Positions 42,133-51,500 of a DNA stretch of 58,739 nucleotides are shown in pieces (position 1 is the stretch's first letter; every line of letters begins with the position of its first letter). The notes under the pieces were generated by a model that was given only the letters and a program-made list of their open reading frames with translations, made no database searches and was not told where the DNA came from. Source of the stretch: an uncultured Flavobacteriales bacterium (GTDB lineage: Bacteria; Bacteroidota; Bacteroidia; Flavobacteriales_D; Crocinitomicaceae); contig CAJQJL010000136.1 in assembly GCA_905478665.1 (NCBI GenBank), positions 1 through 58,739 on the forward strand, written 5' to 3'. Position numbers and translations under genes: made by a program.

Positions 42133-43453
42133 TTTTCGTATTGTCTTTTGCGTTATCCTTTGGTTTATTGGGTGGTCTTCTTCTTTGATTATTCCGACGC
42201 TTGTTTGGGTTTGGCTTCTTCTTTTCTCCCTCCTGCCCTTGTCCTTGCGGTTTTTTCTTTTGAGGTTGACTTTTCGCTTTTGGTTGACCGCCAGCATTGT
42301 TTTGAGGGTTGCGTTGGTTGTTATTTTTCTTTTTGTTCGGACGTTTCTTTTTCTTCTTTTTGAAGACAGAATCAAAGCGGTTCAAGCTATCTTGACCAAC
42401 TACGTTTGTGTAGTCTGGTTCCTCAACGACAACTTCCTCCATAAACTCACGCAAGTCGGCTGGTTTTTTTCCATCCTTATTGAGTTTAATGATTTCTCTT
42501 ACACGCTCAGGGCTCAAAGGCATTAGGCCAGAACCCATTCCAACTTCACCATCATAAGCATACCACATTTGTTGTCTGAAAACATCTGTTTTAATGTATG
42601 ATGCTGATCCTTTTTCTGTTTTCAGTCTCAGGTCACCTTTTGGAAATGCTTTCAATGCATCAAGATACATGTCCAACTCATAGTTCAAACAGCACTTTAG
42701 TTTACCGCATTGTCCCGCCAACTTTTGAGGGTTTAACGACAACTGCTGATACCTTGCCGCTGAAGTTGAAACGGATCTAAAATCTGTTAACCAAGTTGAA
42801 CAACACAGCTCTCTTCCGCATGAACCGATTCCGCCCAAACGAGAAGCTTCTTGTCTTGAGCCTATTTGGCGCATTTCAATACGAATCTTGAATTCGTCGG
42901 CCATATCACGGATTAGTTGTCTAAAATCAACTCGTCCTTCTGCTGTATAATAAAACGTAGCTTTTGTTAGGTCTGCTTGGTATTCAACATCTGAAATCTT
43001 CATTTGAAGACCAAGGTTTACTGCCAGCGTTCGTGACTTATACATGACCTCTTTTTCCAGAGACCTTGCTTGAATCCACTTATCGATATTCTCTTGAGCG
43101 GCGATTCCTTTTATCTTCTTTGCCTCCATGGGCTTAAACCCCGGCTCCTTCTTTGCAACCTGTATTCTAGCTAATTCACCTACGACAGAAACAACACCTA
43201 CATCTAGGCCTGGTGACCCTTCCACAAGCACGACATCGCCAGCTTGTAATGCTATGTTTTTTGTGTTTCTAAAAAACCCTTTTCGGCTATTTTTGAACCG
43301 AACTTCAACTATATCGTAAGGAGATTGTCCACTTGGAAGCGCAATATTCGCCAACCAATCGTAAACCTCCAGTTTATTACATCCACTAGAACCACAAGCG
43401 CCATTACTCTTACATCCGTTCGGTGTACCCGAACCACAATTGGCACAACTCAT
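42116..43453 (-). CDS. ricT: RicT/PSP1 family protein with long basic C-terminal tail
   Basis: 445 residues. N-terminal Cys cluster (C3, C6, C14, C20, C25), the PSP1 core with GSCGRELCCSTWL and AGQCGKLKCCLNYELDMY at about 210-260, then after about 355 a low-complexity, Lys/Asn/Gln/Pro-rich tail of about 90 residues (KKKKKRPNKKKNNNQRN and so on). RicT with RicA and RicF binds an iron-sulfur cluster and steers RNase Y processing in Bacillus; the Bacteroidota role is not established. Basic tails like this may bind RNA. Its stop overlaps the gldH start by 17 nt. Confidence 0.9.
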   Translation of the reverse strand: MSCANCGSGTPNGCKSNGACGSSGCNKLEVYDWLANIALPSGQSPYDIVEVRFKNSRKGFFRNTKNIALQAGDVVLVEGSPGLDVGVVSVVGELARIQVAKKEPGFKPMEAKKIKGIAAQENIDKWIQARSLEKEVMYKSRTLAVNLGLQMKISDVEYQADLTKATFYYTAEGRVDFRQLIRDMADEFKIRIEMRQIGSRQEASRLGGIGSCGRELCCSTWLTDFRSVSTSAARYQQLSLNPQKLAGQCGKLKCCLNYELDMYLDALKAFPKGDLRLKTEKGSASYIKTDVFRQQMWYAYDGEVGMGSGLMPLSPERVREIIKLNKDGKKPADLREFMEEVVVEEPDYTNVVGQDSLNRFDSVFKKKKKKRPNKKKNNNQRNPQNNAGGQPKAKSQPQKKKPQGQGQEGEKKKPNPNKRRNNQRRRPPNKPKDNAKDNTKNEGTK

Positions 43454-43560
43454 AGTTTAACTTTCTTTGCGATAAAAATACGCATTATAATCAAACGCAG
43501 TTCGGATTGAACTTCGAAGAATCCACGGTGGAACGTTAATAGATTTTTTGAATTGATTTA

Positions 43561-44679
43561 CTATGCCGCGTGTATAAATCGCATTACTTGAAAGCACAGG
43601 TTTGTGAATAATATTTTTCCGTTGGCGTTCCGTTCAATTTCATAAAAGGACTTATTGAACAGTTCCATGAAGTCCATTATGTTGTTTCCAGAAATAAATC
43701 GGGCGAAGTTTTCTAGAAACTTATCTTCATTCGCTGAAACACGTGTAAGATGATCTTCCGTATAGTTTCTCAACATACTTTGGCGAAACATATGGAGCGC
43801 ATACCGTAAAAACACTTTCTGATGCTCTTTACTTGTCGCTGCAATTGATTCAGACCACTCAATCATGTCTAGCACATTTTTCTTGTAGCAAACACGCATT
43901 AACTGAATAAACAATGTGTGGTTCTCATCTTGTGCTACATGATCGCCTATCATTTCCAAGGCCTCTAAAAGATCTCCATCAGCGCGAGAAGCAACACTGT
44001 CTCCACTATCCCCTCCTAGTTGGTGTTCTTTCTTTAAAAATGCGCTAATATCACTCACGTTTATCCTTGGAACGACAACCTTTTGCGTTCGTGATAAAAT
44101 GGTTTGAAGCATGTATTCTGAAGATTCCGCAACAAGAATAAACAAGGTTTTATTTGGTGGTTCCTCAATGATTTTCAGCAACTTATTCGCACAAGAAGTA
44201 TTCATTTCTTCTGCCATCCAAATGAGCATCACCTTATACCCACCTTCATAGGATCTTAAGGCAAGCTTCTTGATTATTTCTTGGCTTTCATCTTTTCCAA
44301 TTATCGGCTTTCGCTCCTTAACATCAATTCGTTTTATCCAGGAGTTTAGGTTGAAGTATGGGTTTTCCTCCAATTGTTCCCTCCATTCTCCGAGTAAACT
44401 ATCTGAAACCTTACTTATTGATTGCACAGTTGGAAACGAGAAATGAAGATCTGGATGTTGTAGTTTTTGAACTTTTCGACATGAAGGGCATTCACCACAA
44501 CTGTCGTCATTTTGCTTATTCTCACAGAACAAATACTGAACAAAAGCTAAGGCAAGCGGAAGTGGCCCAAACCCTGATTTTCCTAAGAATAATTGGGCGT
44601 GACTTACTTTTTCTTTATTCACCTCGTCGATTAGGTGATTCTTCAGTTCTGTATGTCCTACAACCGCAGAAAATTGCAT
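43561..44679 (-). CDS. holB: DNA polymerase III delta' subunit
   Basis: 372 residues. Sliding-clamp loader subunit. The N-terminal AAA+ fold is present with a degenerate P-loop (GKSGFGPLPLA lacks the canonical Lys, as delta' does), the zinc module C52, C61, C64, C67 (FCENKQNDDSCGECPSC), HPDLHFSFP, and NKLLKIIEEPPNKTLFILVAES. It is first in the gene order holB-ricT-gldH, with 107 nt before ricT. tau/gamma (dnaX) is not in the window. Confidence 0.92.
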   Translation of the reverse strand: MQFSAVVGHTELKNHLIDEVNKEKVSHAQLFLGKSGFGPLPLALAFVQYLFCENKQNDDSCGECPSCRKVQKLQHPDLHFSFPTVQSISKVSDSLLGEWREQLEENPYFNLNSWIKRIDVKERKPIIGKDESQEIIKKLALRSYEGGYKVMLIWMAEEMNTSCANKLLKIIEEPPNKTLFILVAESSEYMLQTILSRTQKVVVPRINVSDISAFLKKEHQLGGDSGDSVASRADGDLLEALEMIGDHVAQDENHTLFIQLMRVCYKKNVLDMIEWSESIAATSKEHQKVFLRYALHMFRQSMLRNYTEDHLTRVSANEDKFLENFARFISGNNIMDFMELFNKSFYEIERNANGKILFTNLCFQVMRFIHAA

Positions 44680-44747
44680 TCGCTAAAAGTACTGGAAAAA
44701 TTGGAATTATTTTTGCCCTAAGAGCAAGGTAAACTAGGAATTCCGTA

Positions 44748-44764
44748 TATTGGGAACTCCAATA
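44748..44764 (+). promoter_or_regulatory. Inverted repeat at the promoter of the coiled-coil protein gene
   Basis: TATTGG, 5-nt centre, CCAATA (perfect 6-bp arms). It overlaps a weak -7-like TATATTGG (44746-44753) and ends 11 nt before the ATG at 44776. It may be an operator or a 5'-leader hairpin. Confidence 0.4.
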
Positions 44765-44775
44765 AATTTAGAAAA

Positions 44776-45924
44776 ATGAAAAAAGTATACATTTTAGCTT
44801 GTATTGTAATGACTTCACTTGGGTCATTCGCATCGAACATCGAACCTTCGTATACAATCGAAGAGATTGCCTTTGAGGGTGTTGATGTAATTGTCTCGGC
44901 GAAAAATGCTGATGGTCCTGTTAAAGGAGCGTTGGTAAAAATTGTGGCTGAGCGAATGGTAATTGGTGCAGGAACAACGGATGAAAGTGGAAATGCATCT
45001 ATCAGTATTGCCAGTTACGGAGGTCAACTAGTTTCTATCGAGGTGTATCATTCTTTGTACAAGTCTGAGAAGCTTCGTGATATTAAACTTGAAAACGGTA
45101 AGACGTATGCTATTTCTATGAAAGGAAAGGGAGCTACGGCTGAAGATGCTGAGGCACGCAAGGAAGAGTCTATTAAAAACCAAGAAGAACTGCGTTTAGA
45201 GACTGAAAAAACAGTTGCTGCGACCGAGGAAGCACGATTGCAAAAGGAAGCTGCCCAAAAAGAAGTTGAAGAAGCTAAAAAAGCTGCAGAAGAGTTAAGG
45301 GCGAACTCTGGCACTATGACAGAAGAGAAGCGTAAGCAGATGGAAGCTGAAATACAAGCTCGAGAGGAAGAGGCCAAGAAACGTGAAGAGGAAGCAAAAA
45401 ACAGAGAGGCTATCTTAAAAGAGCAGACTGCTGAACTAGAAAAAGCAAAGAAGGAGGAACGCGAAGCGAAGAAAGACTCTGAAAAGGCTCAAAAGGATCA
45501 GGAGAATGAGATAAAGGATGCTGAGAAGGAAGCTAAAGTTGAGGAAAAGAAAGAAAAGGCTGAAGAAGAAGCAAAGAAAGCTGCGGAGAAAGAAGCGAAA
45601 AAAGCAGAAAAGGAAGCTAAAGAGGCAGAAAAACAAGCCAAAGAAGCAGAAAAGGAAGTAAAGGAAGCAGAGAAAGATGCTAAGGAAGCTCAAAAGCTTC
45701 AAGAAAAGCTGGATAAGTTAGACGATGATCAGAAAAAGCTTGACGACAACCGTAAAAGCTTGAAGAAGGATCAAAAGAAACTTGACAAAAAAGTGAAAAA
45801 AGGAAAGAACCTTGAGAAACTTGCTAAGCAACAAGAAAAATTAGACGAGGCGCACAAGAAGTTGGATGATGACCAAAAGAAGTTGGACGACAAGCGTAAA
45901 AAAGTCTTGAAAAAAATGAAATAG
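44776..45924 (+). CDS. Exported Lys/Glu-rich coiled-coil protein
   Basis: 382 residues. Signal peptide (MKKVYILACIVMTSLGSFAS), a beta-rich domain at about 28-115 (DVIVSAKNADGPVKGALVKIV, TTDESGNASISIASYGGQLVSIEVYHSLYKSEKL, in the style of carboxypeptidase-regulatory sandwiches), then an uninterrupted charged helix to the end (EAKKAAEKEAKKAEKEAKEAEK; QKKLDDNRKSLKKDQKKLDKK). The helix could span a large part of the periplasm, as in TolA-like proteins, but no motif identifies a partner. An inverted repeat lies at its promoter. The A-rich codon use follows from Lys/Glu content. Function is unknown. Confidence 0.75.
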   Translation: MKKVYILACIVMTSLGSFASNIEPSYTIEEIAFEGVDVIVSAKNADGPVKGALVKIVAERMVIGAGTTDESGNASISIASYGGQLVSIEVYHSLYKSEKLRDIKLENGKTYAISMKGKGATAEDAEARKEESIKNQEELRLETEKTVAATEEARLQKEAAQKEVEEAKKAAEELRANSGTMTEEKRKQMEAEIQAREEEAKKREEEAKNREAILKEQTAELEKAKKEEREAKKDSEKAQKDQENEIKDAEKEAKVEEKKEKAEEEAKKAAEKEAKKAEKEAKEAEKQAKEAEKEVKEAEKDAKEAQKLQEKLDKLDDDQKKLDDNRKSLKKDQKKLDKKVKKGKNLEKLAKQQEKLDEAHKKLDDDQKKLDDKRKKVLKKMK

Positions 45925-45945
45925 TTAAGGTGATTGATACCTTTG

Positions 45946-45977
45946 AAGCGGCGGATATGTATTCGCCGCTTTTTTTA
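45946..45977 (+). terminator. Intrinsic terminator after the coiled-coil gene
   Basis: AAGCGGCG with CGCCGCTT (8 bp) and a T tract, starting 22 nt after the stop. It lies within the open frame upstream of the EamA gene, which argues for the GTG start of that gene. Confidence 0.8.
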
Positions 45978-45981
45978 TTCC

Positions 45982-46878
45982 GTGCTCTCCAGATTTAAAT
46001 ATCACATTTTATTACACCTCATCATTATTATTTGGGGCTTTACAGGCATACTCGGACACCTTATTGAGTTGGAGCCTGTTCCTATTGTTTGGTATCGGGT
46101 GTTGATTGCCTTTGTAGCACTCGCCTTGATAATTCCGTTTCTAAAAGGTTCCTTTCGTATTTCTTCACGCAAGCGCTTGCTTCAAATAATTGGAGTTGGC
46201 GTACTTGTTAGTTTGCATTGGGTGACTTTTTATCAGGCCATTCAATTGTCCACTGCGTCTCTTGGCATTTTATGCCTTGCAACAACAACACTTCATGTCG
46301 CCTGGTTAGAACCAATTGTTATGAAACGGAAGTTCTCTTGGATAGAGTTTGGGCTCAGTTTATTGGTTGTCGGCGGTATTTATTTTGTTTCTGGAGACTT
46401 TAACGCTCAGCAATACGAGGCGCTTGCATACGGGCTTCTTTCAGCCCTTCTCGCTGCAAGTTTCGGCGTGTTTAATGCAAAACTAGCTGAAAACACCTCG
46501 CCCATTCAAATAACTTTTTATGAAATGGTGGCAGCCTTTGGGTTTCTTACCATTGTTCTTTTGTTTCAAGGGAAAGTAAATCAAGAGCTTTTTGCAATGA
46601 CCCAAAGTGATTTCTGGTGGCTCATTTTTCTTGGTGTGCTGTGCACCTCTTTTGCTTTTTTAGCGACAATAGAAATAATGAAAAGGCTTGGTGCTTTTAC
46701 TGTTTCTCTAAGTATAAATATGGAGCCCATTTACACCATTATTCTGGCCATTTTCATCTTGAAAGAAAATGAACTCCTTAATGTAAAGTTCTATATTGGC
46801 GCTTCCGTAATTGTTCTCGTTGTAGTTGCCAACGCTGTTCTTAAATCACTCCAAACAAAACAGTCTCGATTGTCTTAG
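45982..46878 (+). CDS. EamA family (DMT superfamily) transporter
   Basis: 298 residues counted from GTG at 45982. Ten helices in two EamA halves: HILLHLIIIIWGFTGILGHLIELEPVPIVWYRVLIAFVALALIIPFL opens the first, and EALAYGLLSALLAASFGVFNAKLAENTSPIQITFYEMVAAFGFL the second, with SINMEPIYTIILAIFILKENELLNVKFYIGASVIV near the end. This is a drug/metabolite exporter with unknown substrate. An earlier in-frame TTG (45934) lies before the terminator and would translate its hairpin, so it is rejected. It ends 2 nt before the next gene's stop, convergent. Confidence 0.85.
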   Translation: MLSRFKYHILLHLIIIIWGFTGILGHLIELEPVPIVWYRVLIAFVALALIIPFLKGSFRISSRKRLLQIIGVGVLVSLHWVTFYQAIQLSTASLGILCLATTTLHVAWLEPIVMKRKFSWIEFGLSLLVVGGIYFVSGDFNAQQYEALAYGLLSALLAASFGVFNAKLAENTSPIQITFYEMVAAFGFLTIVLLFQGKVNQELFAMTQSDFWWLIFLGVLCTSFAFLATIEIMKRLGAFTVSLSINMEPIYTIILAIFILKENELLNVKFYIGASVIVLVVVANAVLKSLQTKQSRLS

Positions 46879-46880
46879 TA

Positions 46881-47486
46881 TCATTTGCTCCTTGCCTGTC
46901 GAACGAGGATAAAACCAATTAACGTTGTAAGTATTGAACCAAGTAAAAGGATAACACCCACAACCATAAACCCTGTGGTGTTAAAGTGGCCTGTAATACT
47001 AATTGAAAACCTTTTAAAAATGGAGCTTTCCACTGTTGATTTAAGTAAAACTTCTGGCATCTCGCTCCCATTGTTAAACCCTTCGATAAATACAACGTCC
47101 ACCTTGCTTCCTTCATGAAGAGCTTCATATTCTTCTTCAGTTACGTACATTTCTATTTTATCAAAACGGTCCGCTCCATAACCACCAACGTCTTCTGGAC
47201 CAAAAAGCTCTCCATCAAACAACCCTTCCATTTGGCTTTTCATGTAGTTTGAATCATAAAACTCCACGAACATTTTGTAGTGCACCCATTCTGACTTGAT
47301 GCCATACCTTCCTTTCGTTCTAATTTTTGTATCAAACATAGAACCCACAGTGGCTGTTGCCTCTACCCCATTATTTTTTAGGTTTGAAATATGACTGTCC
47401 ATTCGGTAGGTAATTGTTTTGAACGCAACAATCATCAAAATAATACCAACTATCAGGGTAGTATACTTCTTGTTCCTCTGCCACAT
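46881..47486 (-). CDS. DUF3592-like membrane protein
   Basis: 201 residues. One transmembrane helix at each end (TTLIVGIILMIVAFKTITYRMDS and FMVVGVILLLGSILTTLIGFILVRQ), with a central extracytoplasmic beta-domain (NGVEATATVGSMFDTKIRTKGRYGIKSEWVHYKMFVEFYD and KVDVVFIEGFNNG). This two-helix/beta layout resembles the DUF3592 group, of unknown role. It lies on the minus strand with its own promoter space before the universal stress protein gene. Confidence 0.6.
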   Translation of the reverse strand: MWQRNKKYTTLIVGIILMIVAFKTITYRMDSHISNLKNNGVEATATVGSMFDTKIRTKGRYGIKSEWVHYKMFVEFYDSNYMKSQMEGLFDGELFGPEDVGGYGADRFDKIEMYVTEEEYEALHEGSKVDVVFIEGFNNGSEMPEVLLKSTVESSIFKRFSISITGHFNTTGFMVVGVILLLGSILTTLIGFILVRQARSK

Positions 47487-47628
47487 ATCCTTTTTGTTTT
47501 TAGCTTTCTCAAATATAGGTGTTTTGTGTTAGTTATTTTTGTGTTACTTTCTTTGTATCGCCCTGTATTATTGCCGTTCAGACAATAAAAGTTTTAACAT
47601 TCTTAAAGCTTGTGATTTGCATTATTGT

Positions 47629-47636
47629 TATATTTG
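47629..47636 (+). promoter_or_regulatory. Putative -7 box of the universal stress protein gene
   Basis: TATATTTG, a full TAnnTTTG match, 30 nt before the ATG at 47667, with TTG at 47610-47612 sixteen nucleotides upstream as a possible -33. It also shows that the in-frame TTG at 47625 is not a start. Confidence 0.55.
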
Positions 47637-47666
47637 TGGCAACCTTTCTTAACCAGAAACACTAAT

Positions 47667-48488
47667 ATGAAAACAAAGAATTTTATTGTCCCCCATGACT
47701 TTACGCCTGTTGCGAATATTGCCATGGAGCACGCTCTTGCGACAGCGAGACCTCTTGGAGCTGAAATTTATCTTTTACATGTCGTTGCAAAAAACAAAGA
47801 CATTGCTGACGCAGAAAAAAAGCTGAATGATGTGATCTCAAATTATGATACTTCAGTGAAAATAATTCCTTCTGTTCGTGTTGGTAATATCTTCGAGGAT
47901 ATTGGTGATTTCGCAGCAGAACATCATGCCGAGCTTATTTTTATGGGCACGCATGGCGCACACGGATGGCAGCATGTAACGGGAATGAATGCGCTTAAAG
48001 TTATCACACACTCAACCGTGCCTTTTGTAATTGTTCAAGACAAAACGCCTAAAGACACTGGGTACGATGATATCGTTGTTCCTTTAGACTTAAACAAAGA
48101 AACTAAACAGAAGCTGGCCATTGTTGCCAATATTGCTAAGTACTTTAATTCAAACGTACATGTTATCACTCCTGAGGAGTCTGATGAGTTTTTACGTCAC
48201 CAAGTAAAGGCAAATATCCAATTCGCTAAGAAGTATTTTTCAGAAAGAAACATTTCAGTTACAACTGCAATTGTGCCAAATGGAGGCTTCGATAAAGAGG
48301 TTGTTAAACATGCCGTAAATATTGATGCGGATCTTATCGCGATTATGAATCTAAATAAAAATCGTCTTTTGGGTGTTCTTTCTGCAAATCATGAGGAATA
48401 TATCATTACCAATGATGCTCAGATTCCAGCTTTGATAATGAATCCTATTGAGGGTGTAAATACCTTATCTGTTGATTTTAATGGTTAA
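47667..48488 (+). CDS. Tandem universal stress protein (UspA family)
   Basis: 273 residues, two Usp folds. The first (1-130) starts TKNFIVPHDFTPVANIAMEHALATARPLGAEIYLLHVV and holds FMGTHGAHGWQHVTGMNALKVITHSTVPFVIVQ, the family's G-x(2)-G-x(9)-G-S/T region (here GTHGAHGWQHVTGMNALKV). The second (140-273) is more diverged (DIVVPLDLNKETKQKLAIVANIAKYFNSNVHVITP, DADLIAIMNLNKNR) and lacks the ATP loop. ATG at 47667 chosen because the -7 box lies just before it. The protein probably senses nucleotide or energy state. It converges on the cyclase-HD gene with a shared hairpin. Confidence 0.88.
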   Translation: MKTKNFIVPHDFTPVANIAMEHALATARPLGAEIYLLHVVAKNKDIADAEKKLNDVISNYDTSVKIIPSVRVGNIFEDIGDFAAEHHAELIFMGTHGAHGWQHVTGMNALKVITHSTVPFVIVQDKTPKDTGYDDIVVPLDLNKETKQKLAIVANIAKYFNSNVHVITPEESDEFLRHQVKANIQFAKKYFSERNISVTTAIVPNGGFDKEVVKHAVNIDADLIAIMNLNKNRLLGVLSANHEEYIITNDAQIPALIMNPIEGVNTLSVDFNG

Positions 48489-48506
48489 ATAGTAACGCCG
48501 TTTATG

Positions 48507-48536
48507 AAAGCCTCGTCAATTGATGGGGCTTTTTTT
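48507..48536. terminator. Terminator between the Usp gene and the cyclase gene
   Basis: 13-bp stem with G-U pairs (arms 48507-48519 and about 48520-48532) and a T tract. It serves the plus-strand Usp transcript; the 3' end of the cyclase gene reaches 48535. Confidence 0.7.
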
Positions 48537-51500
48537 AGTCCTTATACTCCCCTTTTTCCAAACGTGCCAATACCTCTTTAAGGTTCTTTTCCTTTCCCTT
48601 TTTTCGTGTCTTTATAGCCGTCTTGGTAAAGTACTTATGCTGCTTTAAGAAAGAAACTTGTATCTCGTCCCATTGGCGATCGCTTTTTATCTTGCCATGT
48701 TCTCTTAACTCCTTTCTAAGCTTATCGGCAATTTCATGAAAGTCATCTCTTCCCAAATAATCGAGGTCGGCATCACAAATGATTTCTTCCAATTTATTTT
48801 TTGGTTGGTGCGGAATCTCCGTAACAAAGATCAACTCCTTGATCTGATCAATGTGTTTTTTTGTATAACCGTACTTTGGAAGAATTTCATCTGCGAGTCT
48901 CGCTCCGATAGGCTCATTTTTGTCGTACTGTTCAACGAACCCTGCATCGTGATACGTGGCTGCCGATTTCAATAAAAACAGCCCTTCATCCGTTACATTT
49001 TCTAATAGCGCCAAGCGCTCAACAGCTCCAACAACGTCTTTTGTATGCGCAATACTATGGTAGTATAGTTTCTTTGATAAACGCTGCTCTAACACTTTCA
49101 TAATATGACGCTCTGCTCTATAGTAGTTAATTGAACTATAGTGGTGGAGGTTGACAATTTGGTTAAAGCGCGTGTTTGGTTCTATTCCTTCACCTTTTAC
49201 TGATAACTCTGGTTTTATGCGTTCGACAACGTACATGTCGATCATTCCACGGCTTTTGGTTTGCGCCTTTCCTAAAAATGTACATTCGAAATAAGGTTCA
49301 ATTAACTCGAAAGTCGCTCCAGTAATTGTCACCTTCTCTGGCTGACCCAACATTTCCATCCGTTGTGCCTGGTTGACAGTTGCCCCCCAAATATCATACG
49401 CCAAACGCTCACTACCTATAACTCCTGCTGTTACCTCTCCCGTGTTTATCCCCAACCTCAATTGCCAGTACTCAGCATCATTGGCAATCGCATCATTCTT
49501 TCGCTTAATCATGTATGCTTGAATTTGCAAGGCTGCAAGGCACGCATCAATTGGGTTTGTATTGTTTCTAACAGGCACACCACCAGCACACATGTAGGCA
49601 TCTCCGATCGTTTTTATTTTTTCAAGGTTGTTCTTCACTATTATTTCATCGAATTTAGTGAAGTACACATCGAGTCTTTTAACGAGTTCTGTTGCCGTCA
49701 TTCGCTCTGAAATGTGTGTGAAGCCAACAAAGTCCGTGAACAAAACCGATACGGTCTTATATCCTCGAGCACGCGCTTTACCACTTTTCTTGAGTTCTTC
49801 AGCCGTTGATGCAGGAATCACATTTTTCAGTAAGCGTTCGGTTTTATCCTTTTCTATTTGCAATAGTTTTTGCTGCTTAACAACTTTATTCCGCTCTTCT
49901 TCAATTTTGTTTTTCTGAGATTCTATCTTCTTGTTTTGTTGCTTTATTTCCCTTGTTCGGTCTCTTATTTTCATTTCGAGACGCACTTGATCTCTCCTTG
50001 CCGCCTCTATTCTAACACGTATAAAAATTCGAATGGCAATTGCGAGAACAGTAAGAATAATCAACCAAAACCACCAAGCAAACCAATAAGGTGTTGCAAT
50101 CGTTATCTTCAGTTGTGCTGGGTCTCCCCACTTGCCATCTCCGTATCTTGCATAAACTTTTAATACATAGGAGCCATGTGAAAGGGCACTGAAGTGAATC
50201 TCATTTAATGTTCCGTTAAACACCTCTCCTTCTTCTGACCCTTCTAGGATGTATTTATAGTTGATTCGATCGGGGTTCCCGAGGTCTGAGGATTGAAACC
50301 TTACCGTAAAACTTCTCTGTTTGTAGTTTAGGTTGATTTCATTTGTTTCAAAAATAGGCTTGGTAAGCGGTGAATCTTTTGTTTCTGGAGTCAGCCATTC
50401 ATTCTCAAGCTTAAACCTTGAAAAAACAACGCTTATTTCTTTTTGACGACTCACCAACTCTTTTGGGTTAAAGAAATTATACCCGTAAATTCCTCCGAAG
50501 TAAAGAACACCTGATTTTGATTGCATAAAAGCACCAAGGTTAAACTCGTTGCTCATCAAGCCATCTATTTCAGTGTAGTTTTTAACTACCATCGTTTTAG
50601 GATTGATATTACATAGACCTTTATTTGTGCTCAACCACAATGAACCTTCTTTTCCAGAAACGATTCCATATACAACATCATTCGGTAAGCCCTGAGCCTT
50701 ATTGAACACCTCAACCGTTTTTGTCCGTTCATTCCACTTCATCATACCAGACCCTGAGGTTCCCAACCAATACTCCCCTCTTTTCTCCTGATGTATAGAA
50801 GTAATATAATCCGTAGAGGTCGCTTTAATTATATAGTTGTGCTCATAGGGCCGTATAATCGTCTTTCCTTCTTGTTGCGAAAGAATATTTAACCCTCCCG
50901 TACTTGTCGTAAACCAAACACGATCGTTTTGATCTTTGAACACTCTTCTACAAAGACCCTTCGCTATCGTTTGTTCTGAAAGTTCTGAGTCGTGTTCATA
51001 TACCTCAATAACCCCTTTGTTCTCTTCGTAAAGCAAAGCCCCATCCTTTGTTGCTGCCCAATACAGATTGTCTTTCCAGTGCACAATGGAGTATACGCGA
51101 TCATGCCTTCCTTTACTCTCAGTCTCTATATTGATTCGGTTAAAAGAATAGTTTTCTGGCTCCATGATGAGCTCAAAAAGACCATCTGCACATCCAACCA
51201 ATAGTTTCTTTGTACTAATAACCTCAATTGCCAGCACAGAGGTTTCACCTGTTCCATACGCTGTTAACTCGTCACCTCTTGGGTATTGTTTAAATTTTCC
51301 CGTTGATTTTTCATAGCGCGAAATACCTTTATCCGTACCGATGTATACGTATTTTTCATCCTTATCCTCAGAAAAACTCCAAACACTTGCGGTTGGAATT
51401 CCTCGTTCATAATTTCCACTTGGTCCAACACCTAAAAACCCCTTTTTTAGCGGGTTGAAACTTGAAAGACCTCTCTTTGATCCAATCCAAAAGGTTCCTG

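Noticed and set aside
42133..42375. N-terminal extension of the gldH frame (about 81 codons, Lys/Arg-rich)
   Set aside because: This is the ricT low-complexity tail read in another frame; the lipoprotein signal begins at 42132, where a lipobox follows.
43561..44679. HolB taken as an active ATPase
   Set aside because: The P-loop GKSGFGPL lacks the Lys-Ser/Thr needed for nucleotide binding, which is normal for delta' subunits.
45436..45702. Phe/Leu/Cys-rich open frame antisense to the coiled-coil gene
   Set aside because: It is the reverse complement of AAG/GAA-type codons and looks like a membrane protein only because of that composition.
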